Shown one piece after another: positions 58,355 to 64,000 of a DNA stretch of 64,000 bases. Position 1 is the first letter of the stretch. Each line of letters begins with the position of its first letter. A model generated the notes under the pieces. It was given only the letters and a program-made list of their open reading frames with translations, made no database searches and had not been told where the DNA came from. The DNA comes from Sphingomonas lycopersici. GTDB lineage: Bacteria > Pseudomonadota > Alphaproteobacteria > Sphingomonadales > Sphingomonadaceae. A program made the position numbers and the translations under genes. The DNA lies in assembly GCF_026130605.1 (NCBI RefSeq), contig NZ_JANFAU010000014.1:1-64000 (forward strand), given 5' to 3'.

Positions 58355-58624
58355 TTATTCGGCCGCTTGCGCCATAATCTCGACCGAGCAGAATTTGCGG
58401 CCAAGCTTGCCGTCGTGGAATACGACGCGGCCATCGACGAGCGCGAACAGGGTATGGTCCTTGCCCATGCCCACGTTGCGGCCCGGATAGAATTTGGTCC
58501 CGCGCTGGCGCACGAGGATGTTGCCGGCGACGGCTTCCTGCCCGCCGAACTTCTTCACGCCGAGGCGACGACCGGCCGAATCACGACCGTTACGCGACGA
58601 ACCGCCTGCCTTCTTATGTGCCAT
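58355..58624 (-). CDS. rpmA: 50S ribosomal protein L27
   Basis: 89 residues: MAHKKAGGSSRNGRDSAGRRLGVKKFGGQEAVAGNILVRQRGTKFYPG, followed by GMGKDHTLFALVDGRVVF. Full-length L27 whose N-terminus reaches the peptidyl-transferase centre. It lies 13 bases after rplU in the usual order. Confidence 0.98.
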   Translation of the reverse strand: MAHKKAGGSSRNGRDSAGRRLGVKKFGGQEAVAGNILVRQRGTKFYPGRNVGMGKDHTLFALVDGRVVFHDGKLGRKFCSVEIMAQAAE

Positions 58625-58637
58625 TGCGATCTACTCC

Positions 58638-59006
58638 TTACGCTTCGGCGGCCTGGGCGGCATCGCCCTCGGGCTTCGCGGCGGCCTTCTTCGCAGCCTT
58701 CTTCTCGGCGGCGCCGATCGAGACGATCTTGAGGATCGTGTGCTGCTGACGATGGCCGTTGCGGCGACGATAATTGTGACGGCGACGCTTCTTGAAGACG
58801 ATGACCTTCTCGCCCTTCGCCTGCGCCACGATCTCCGCGGCGACGGTGAGGCCGCTGGTCGGCTTCAGCTCGGCGCCTTCGCCTGCGAGCAGCACGTCGC
58901 CGAGCGTGACCGTCGATCCGGCATCGCCCTCGATCTTCTCGACGACGATCTTGTCTCCGGCGGCGACGCGATATTGCTTGCCGCCCGTGCGCACGACTGC
59001 GAACAT
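58638..59006 (-). CDS. rplU: 50S ribosomal protein L21
   Basis: 122 residues from the ATG at 59006 (GAGGG upstream); an ATG at 59018 is less likely. MFAVVRTGGKQYRVAAGDKIVVEKIEG and the basic KKRRRHNYRRRNGHRQQHTILKI loop are typical L21. The Lys/Ala tail (AEKKAAKKAAAKPEGDAAQA) is an alphaproteobacterial extension. It is the first gene of the rplU-rpmA unit. Confidence 0.97.
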   Translation of the reverse strand: MFAVVRTGGKQYRVAAGDKIVVEKIEGDAGSTVTLGDVLLAGEGAELKPTSGLTVAAEIVAQAKGEKVIVFKKRRRHNYRRRNGHRQQHTILKIVSIGAAEKKAAKKAAAKPEGDAAQAAEA

Positions 59007-59323
59007 GGCCCTCATCACTTTCCAAATGCAATTGCCCGAACGGGCGTGCCCGTCGGGAGAAGCGGCGCGGTTAAGCTAGCGCGGTGATTCTGTCAACCGG
59101 TGTGGCGGGTTGGAAAATACGCTGGCAGCGCATTTTTTGTGGAGCCGGCAATCTCGCAAGGGACTCGATATCCGATAATCTCGGGTGAGGTGGATTCTGC
59201 TTCCGCCGTCACCCCGGCCTTGAGCCGCGGTCCATTGTGCCGCACGCTCCACGGCCAGAGCCTCTTGCTCCGCGCTTGCCTCCCGATGGACCCGGCTCAA
59301 GGCCGGGGTGACGAAAGCTGAGC
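59007..59323. other. Gap upstream of rplU with promoter-like site and repeat
   Basis: On the minus strand TTGACA at 59091-59096 is a consensus -35 element, and TTAACC about 16 bases downstream is a weak -10. These could form the rplU promoter, with a leader of about 60 bases that might carry the L21 autoregulatory element. Bases 59204-59316 hold a family B repeat pair. No gene is seen. Confidence 0.45.
59204..59316. repeat. Palindromic repeat family B, inverted pair
   Basis: Left member GTCACCCCGGCCTTGAGCCG at 59207, then CGGTCCA. Right member TGGACCCGGCTCAAGGCCGG, then GGTGAC, at 59288-59312. A variant of the ATCCCGG family with ACCCCGG. It fills the gap between rplU and hspQ. Confidence 0.75.
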
Positions 59324-59701
59324 CTAGTGCCGGTGTTCGCGGCGCAGATTGTAGCGCCCGTCGGCGAAGTCGGTGAACAGCCCGGCGATCGCGGGGTGGT
59401 CGATCGGCTCGTCGCTGTCGTCGGGGACCAGATTCTGCTGGCTGACATAAGCGACATAGGTCGATTCGGCGTTTTCCGCGAGCAGGTGGTAGAAGGGCTG
59501 GTCCTTGCGCGGCCGGATCTTCTCCGGGATCGCCTCATACCATTCGTCGCTGTTGTTGAAGACCGGATCGACGTCGAACACCACGCCGCGGAAATCGAAC
59601 ATGCGGTGGCGCACCACGTCGCCGATCGCGAATCGCGCATGGGCGATCGGCGGGGCGATGGCGGCGGGGGGCGTGGGGGACGAGGCGGCCTTGATACTCA
59701 T
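59324..59701 (-). CDS. hspQ: Heat shock protein HspQ (YccV-like)
   Basis: 125 residues. After an alanine/proline-rich N-terminus of about 22 residues the YccV domain starts: ARFAIGDVVRHRMFDFRGVVFDVDPVFNNSDEWYEAIP, then QPFYHLLAENAESTYVAYVSQQNLVPD. The family binds hemimethylated oriC DNA in vitro and acts as a Lon specificity factor in enterobacteria. The C-terminal RYNLRREHRH is basic. Function in sphingomonads is inferred. Confidence 0.88.
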   Translation of the reverse strand: MSIKAASSPTPPAAIAPPIAHARFAIGDVVRHRMFDFRGVVFDVDPVFNNSDEWYEAIPEKIRPRKDQPFYHLLAENAESTYVAYVSQQNLVPDDSDEPIDHPAIAGLFTDFADGRYNLRREHRH

Positions 59702-59827
59702 GACGCTAATCTAGTGTGTCCGGCGGAAGGGGCAATGGGCGGCTTGCGCGGTCGAAACAATGCCGCTAGAGGCCCGCCCTCGATCGCCCCGCCGGCGCCG
59801 CCAAGCGCCACCAGCGGACGACCTCGC

Positions 59828-59917
<90 letters not shown>

Positions 59918-59968
59918 CCCTGCGCTATGATGCGCAGGAACCCGCCCGGGCGCGACGGCTTACGCCCC

Positions 59969-61498
59969 GATTGTGTGGAAAAAGGCGGAGTGAGGAGGCG
60001 TCTGAACTGTGTCGCCGATTTGAAGGAGCGAGCTCCGACGGATCACGCCGGCATCGGCTGAGCGGACATCGGGATGAGCTTGGCCATCTTGCGGAGGTTC
60101 TGGGCGGTGGCAGCGAGGAGGAACTCGTCCTTTGCACCATTTGGTCCACGCAGGCGCAAGCGATCCAACTTCAGAATGCGCTTGAGGTGCGCGAACAGCA
60201 TCTCGACCTTCTTCCGCTCGCGGCGCGACGTGAGATAGGCATCGGTGGTGGCGATATCGCGCGCCAGATCGCGGGCACCTTCATGGATCGAGCGCATGAT
60301 CTTCCGCGCCGGCATGTTGGGCGTGCAGCGTTGCCGGAGCGAGCAGTCGATGCAGTCCTGCTGACGGGCGCGGTAGCGAATAAAGCCGTCCTGATCGACA
60401 CCACTTCGCGGGCGCGCGAAATTACGGTTGCGAGGCCGTAAGCGCTGCCTCCCGGGCAGAGATAGCTGTCGTCCTGGTGATCGTAAGTAAAATCGGCGCG
60501 CGCGAAGGTACCGTCACGGCGAGCGGAATGATCGAACACGGGGATGTGCGGTTGGATGTCACGCTCATGGACAAGCCAGGCGAGCATCTCGGCCGAGCCA
60601 TATCCAGCATCTCCCGCCAGTCTTTCGGGCCAGATGCCAAACCGATCCTGCACACGTGCGATCATCCGTTTGCAGGCGGTGACTTCGGCTTGCCGTATCG
60701 CCGTGCTCGCCTCGACGTCCATGATAACGGCATGCCGAAGATCGATCAGATAGTTGGTCGAATAGGCGAAGAAGGCGCGTTCGCGTGAAGCCGCGGTCCA
60801 GCGTGATGCTGGATCGGCTACGGCCAGTTGCTTGGGTGGAACCGGTGTCGCACCACCGAACGCCGCGTCGTCCAGCACGGCCAGATATTCGCGAACCGCA
60901 TGGCCGCCACTTCCTGGTGGCGGCAAATCGTCGTACCGATCCACCGCGTGCTGTCGGTTCACGTCGGCCCGGATCAGACTGGCATCGACAGCAAAGCCTT
61001 CGCCCCCGACCAGCCCCTCGGCGATGCAGCGCGCAACTGTCGTCTCGAACACGTGCCGCAGCAGATCGCTATCGCGGAAGCGGCCATGCCGGTTCTTGGA
61101 GAAGGTGGAGTGATCGGGCACATCGCCCTCCAGCCCCAACCGGCAGAACCAGCGATAGGCGAGGTTGAGATGCACTTCCTCGCACGGCCGCCGCTCGGAC
61201 CGAATGCCCATGCAATAGCCGATGACCAGCATCCGGATCATAAGCTCAGGATCGATCGAGGGCCGACCCGTCTCGCTGTAAAATGGGCGAAGCTGCTCTC
61301 GGACGTCTGACAGGTCTACGAACCGGTCGATCGAACGAAGCAGGTGCTCCGGCGGCACATGCCGCTCCAGGCTGAAGCTGTAGAACAGCGCTTCCTGTGC
61401 CACCGCTCGCTCGCCCATCATCGGCTCGTCTCCGATTGCTCGCGGGCATTGAATCAGGACATTAGCACGACTTCAAGCCGGCGTTTTTCAACACAATC
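59969..61498 (-). mobile_element. IS1182-type insertion sequence, transposase frameshifted
   Basis: Terminal inverted repeats begin GATTGTGT at 59969 and, inverted, end at 61498; about 18 of the first 23 bases agree. The flanks read GCCCC immediately outside both ends (59964-59968 and 61499-61503), consistent with a five-base target duplication, though a chance match in GC-rich sequence is possible. One transposase gene, broken by a missing base, occupies the element on the minus strand. Confidence 0.78.
60043..61421 (-). pseudogene. IS1182-family transposase, frameshifted
   Basis: Starting at 61421 the first frame gives an intact N-terminal DUF772-like domain (RPSIDPELMIRMLVIGYCMGIRSERRPCEEVHLNLAYRWFCRLGL), SKNRHGRFRD, the EGFAVDASLIRAD Asp, and then GDAGYGSAEMLAWL, to YLCPGG. 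Near 60449-60454 one base is missing. The other frame continues as RQRLRPRNRN, then YRARQQDCIDCSLRQRC (cysteine cluster), EGARDLARD and RRERKKVEMLFAHLKRILKLDRLRLRG, which carries the catalytic Glu. The product is therefore likely inactive. Total coding length is about 460 codons. Confidence 0.88.
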
Positions 61499-61573
61499 GC
61501 CCCACTTCACGTCGTTCATGACTGCCGCGACGACGCCAAATTGCCGCCACGATTTTCAGTAACCTATCTCGCT

Positions 61574-62038
61574 ATGACGAGCATCCGGCACGCGATCTTC
61601 CCCGATGACAAGGCGGCGGTACTGGACATCTGGCGCGAGTTCATCGCCAACTCTCCGGTGAATCTCGATTACCAGAACAACGATGCCGAGTTCGCCAACC
61701 TGCCAGGCAAGTATTCATCGCCGAAGGGGTGCGTGCTGCTTGCTGATCGGCAGAGCGAAATCGAGGGCTGCGTGGCGATGCGCCAAGTCACGCCCGAGAT
61801 ATGCGAAATGAAACGACTGTATGTCCGGCCTCAGGCTCAGGGTCGCCATCTCGGTCGCGCTCTTGCTGAACGCCTGATCGAAGAAGCTCGCGCAGTGGGC
61901 TACAGGGAAATGCGGCTCGATGTGCAGGCGAAGTTCGTCCCCGCCCGCAAGCTATATGAAACTCTCGGTTTCGTCGCGGCCGAGCCGATCTCGTTCAATC
62001 CGGTGCCAGGCGCGTCCTTCCTCGGTTTGTACTTATAA
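61574..62038 (+). CDS. GNAT-family acetyltransferase
   Basis: 154 residues from the ATG at 61574. GNAT core: MTSIRHAIFPDDKAAVLDIWREFIANSP, then LADRQSEIEGCVAMRQVTPEICEMKRLYVRPQAQGRHLGRALAERLIEEARAVGYREMRLDV and ARKLYETLGFVAAEPI. The acetyl-CoA loop is RPQAQGRHLG. The substrate is unknown. It lies just outside the right end of the IS element, 70 bases away, and may belong to the accessory region. Confidence 0.88.
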   Translation: MTSIRHAIFPDDKAAVLDIWREFIANSPVNLDYQNNDAEFANLPGKYSSPKGCVLLADRQSEIEGCVAMRQVTPEICEMKRLYVRPQAQGRHLGRALAERLIEEARAVGYREMRLDVQAKFVPARKLYETLGFVAAEPISFNPVPGASFLGLYL

Positions 62039-62133
62039 GGGGTCTCGGCAGCGATCTCAGTATGTGGACCGAAAGCTGCCCGACCGGAGTCCACCCAGTA
62101 GCTACCGTCGCCCCGAGACTATATGTTCCGATA

Positions 62134-62409
62134 ATGCGCGATTACCCGTCCAGCCAATCGATTCCATCCACCCTCCACGAGCGGGTGTGCTTTGGGCTGT
62201 GGATATCCATCTCAGCAGCGATGGCTATTGTATATGCTGTCGAACTGGCCCGTTACCCGGCTAGAGCCGTCGTCATGCTCTCATATCTTGGTTTCGCGCT
62301 TTTATGGTGCGTCCCTTTCGGCGTGGGCGGGCTTCTTTTGCGGCGACGTCGCTTAAGGAAATTGGCAGAACGAGAGGCGTTTCTTTCTGCGTTCGCAAAC
62401 CTAAAATAG
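62134..62409 (+). CDS. Small two-helix membrane protein, function unknown
   Basis: 91 residues from the ATG at 62134; the frame opens at 62062, but the added residues look unnatural. Two hydrophobic helices (ERVCFGLWISISAAMAIVYAVEL and AVVMLSYLGFALLWCVPFGVGGLLL), then a strongly basic segment (RRRRLRKLAEREAF). It resembles the small membrane proteins at 3258 and 3684 in size and layout. No family is recognised. Confidence 0.45.
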   Translation: MRDYPSSQSIPSTLHERVCFGLWISISAAMAIVYAVELARYPARAVVMLSYLGFALLWCVPFGVGGLLLRRRRLRKLAEREAFLSAFANLK

Positions 62410-62593
62410 CGGCAGCTACCTATCTACTCGACCGCAAAGCCGTCCTTCTGCAATCCACCCACGCCAGGTCGTTCACTCGGGCAGAATCGGCCACCATCAT
62501 CGGCCCGGCCGTACCCGCCCCGAATGTTAACGAACGAACGCCGCTCGCATCGAGCCGCTTGCGGACATTCACGTCCTCGCGCATCCTTTGATC

Positions 62594-63046
62594 ATGGCAG
62601 AGACGACTAACTTCGCTGCGCTCATTCCTGAGCTGTCAGATTGGAACGAAGGACGAGGGATCGCCCCCGATGATTGGATCAGCTGCGTCGGAAATTATGA
62701 ACTGGCTGTCGGTTATAGCCTAATATTCTGGCCAAATTTCACCGAGTTTGAAACCTACATCTTGCGCGCCGACTTCGAGGAAAGCTCTCTGCGTGGCTTT
62801 GAGAAAATGACTAAAGGAAACAGGGCCGCCGTAGAAGCAGTGATGAATCACGTTCACATCGCGGATATCCACCCGAATGTCATATGTTCCAGTGACGAAC
62901 AGCTTCGCTATTTGGGCCGCACGCTGAAGAGCATTTATAATTTAAAGCTGCATGCGGAATTTCCCGGCCGCCGTTTCAATGTGACGTTCAACGACGAACC
63001 GGGCCTTGAAGCGATCGACTATGAGCTGACTTTCTTTCAGAAATAG
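62594..63046 (+). CDS. Hypothetical protein, acidic, single domain
   Basis: 150 residues from the ATG at 62594. It begins MAETTNFAALIPELSDWNEGRGIAPDDWISCVGNYELAVGYSLIFWPNFTEFETYIL and ends HAEFPGRRFNVTFNDEPGLEAIDYELTFFQK, mixing strands and helices in a way typical of a small globular cytoplasmic protein. The composition and lower GC suggest acquired DNA. The size and acidity are similar to immunity proteins of toxin systems, but no specific family can be named. Confidence 0.55.
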   Translation: MAETTNFAALIPELSDWNEGRGIAPDDWISCVGNYELAVGYSLIFWPNFTEFETYILRADFEESSLRGFEKMTKGNRAAVEAVMNHVHIADIHPNVICSSDEQLRYLGRTLKSIYNLKLHAEFPGRRFNVTFNDEPGLEAIDYELTFFQK

Positions 63047-63100
63047 GGCCGGACCGCCTGCTTCAACGCAAAGCCTGGGTAGAATCTGCCCTTCGGCTTC

Positions 63101-63178
63101 CCACCCATTTCAAGCGCTTCGGCCGGGTGAATGCGTCCGCCAGCACCGCCTGGGCCGTTGCGGCCCCAAACGCGGTCG
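63101..63178. repeat. Dispersed 77-bp repeat, copy 2
   Basis: Copy of the 3573-3649 repeat, same orientation, with substitutions concentrated in the middle (CAGCACCGCC instead of CATAACTGGT). On the minus strand it continues as GRIHPAEALEMGGKPKGRFY. It lies 54 bases after the hypothetical gene that ends at 63046. Confidence 0.75.
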
Positions 63179-63309
63179 ACTCGGGCATCGGTTGAGTCGC
63201 TCCAATGCCGCCATCTGTTTAGTCTCTCCACTATCGCGCGGGATTTCCTACGAGCAGCGAAATTTCGGCGTTCGAGCGCGGCGGGATATCGAGGGCTGCG
63301 GGAATAGCC

Positions 63310-64000
63310 TCACGGTGTGCCTCGGGCAGATGCCGGAGCACGTTCGTGCCCGACGGCCAGAGCAGCGTCAGCCTCCCCAACCAGGTCTTGCCAGTCGGTC
63401 GAAGTCCCCGGAGGCAATAACTGAGTTGACCAGCCAAACCGCAGGCTATCAAGGGGGCTCACAGGACCAATCGAAAAGGGCACGGACAAGGCCCGGACTG
63501 CTAGCCTGAACCTCCGGAACAGAATCTTGCCTCCACTTCCTCGAATTTCGCTGTAACCCGCCCTCGGTTCCGGAGCGGGCCTCGCCCAGGGAGAGCGCGA
63601 CGGAACGCCGATCTTGTCCAATCGCCATTCTCCGCTGCGTATCAGCAAATCGAAACGATCGATCGGCGCGTCCCTGACGAGACAGACGTCCGAGGTGAGC
63701 CTGCGTCTCCATTCTGCCGCCGTCGCTTGCTTGTCTTCCGGCGAACCGTCGAAGACACCGGTTCGGCTCGATAGAGTGGGATTCAAGGCGCGATCGCCGC
63801 ACCGCGCCTGCGGGAGCAAGCGATAGGTACGCGCAGATTGGTCGATCCGTGTCCGCCCATCGCGTATGTCGTCGAAGCTTGGCGCATCCGCGCGCGTTAC
63901 GGTGACACTTCGCACGCCCGGCTCGAAAAGCAGTGCGAGGCAGCGGTTATCGCACGCATAGGCGCGCTCGACGGTCTTCTCAGGATTTGAGTCGTCCCAA
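63310..64000 (-). CDS. Hypothetical protein, 5' end beyond the window
   Basis: An open frame enters from the right edge (first whole codons WDDSNPEKTVERAYACDNRC) and ends at 63310, giving 230 or more residues. Readable parts include LALLFEPGVRSVTVTRADAPSFDDIRDG, then TYRLLPQARCGD and FDLLIRSGEWRLDKIGVP, and LRFGWSTQLLPPGTSTDWQDLVGEADA. The balanced composition and long frame support a real gene. Several cysteines near the start of the visible part could form a disulfide or metal site. No family is recognised. Confidence 0.5.
   Translation of the reverse strand, partial: WDDSNPEKTVERAYACDNRCLALLFEPGVRSVTVTRADAPSFDDIRDGRTRIDQSARTYRLLPQARCGDRALNPTLSSRTGVFDGSPEDKQATAAEWRRRLTSDVCLVRDAPIDRFDLLIRSGEWRLDKIGVPSRSPWARPAPEPRAGYSEIRGSGGKILFRRFRLAVRALSVPFSIGPVSPLDSLRFGWSTQLLPPGTSTDWQDLVGEADAALAVGHERAPASARGTP

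Overview
The window is a GC-rich chromosomal segment of an alphaproteobacterium, most likely a sphingomonad (Sphingomonas or a close relative). Support comes from the UPF0262 gene, the cobA-DUF2849-cysI-DUF934-cysH sulfite operon, the rplU-rpmA-...-obg block, DksA with a one-cysteine finger, a DUF6771-like small gene with traC/traD, and abundant short palindromic intergenic repeats. No rRNA, CRISPR array or plasmid replication gene was seen.

Bases 1-14500 are accessory DNA. They hold an IS3-family element with a broken transposase, small membrane proteins, an orphan Imm11-like gene, a frameshifted TonB-like gene, a pair of secreted tandem paralogues, a secreted thermonuclease, and a mobilisation module: AlpA-type regulator, nucleotidyltransferase-HEPN fusion, a hidden 54-codon gene, traD, traC, a Ti/Q-type oriT-like site, a TraA relaxase-helicase, DUF736 and a small HTH gene. 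No integrase or type IV secretion gene is visible, so this looks like a mobilisable element or the remnant of one. It ends next to a tRNA-Leu(CAA) gene.

Bases 14700-59700 are mostly core genome. In order: a TetR/CMD/CMD/dienoyl-CoA-reductase-like operon; a ParDE module; cytidine deaminase, a GH25-like protein and UPF0262; dnaB; a DUF559 gene; the sulfite assimilation operon; a DUF885 metallopeptidase-like protein; a HerA-like ATPase; a Do/DegP protease with HflK-HflC; the Mrp Fe-S carrier; a CoA-binding protein; DctA; tyrS; an nlpD-like gene, surE and serS; a serine-rich PEP-CTERM-like protein; dksA and a PilZ protein; an arginine succinyltransferase operon (M20 hydrolase-astA-astB); a DUF481 outer-membrane protein; rppH; an esterase; 2-oxoacid:ferredoxin oxidoreductase (korA-korB); a cyclopropane fatty acid synthase with a beta-lactamase-fold hydrolase; and rplU-rpmA-GNAT-TetR-obgE.

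Bases 59800-64000 turn accessory again: tRNA-Ser(CGA), a frameshifted IS1182-type element with short direct repeats, a GNAT gene, small unknown genes, and a partial gene running off the right end. A 77-base repeat is shared between the two accessory flanks (3573 and 63101). Inverted pairs of short palindromic repeats occupy many core intergenic gaps, and in one case supply the C-terminus of a protein.
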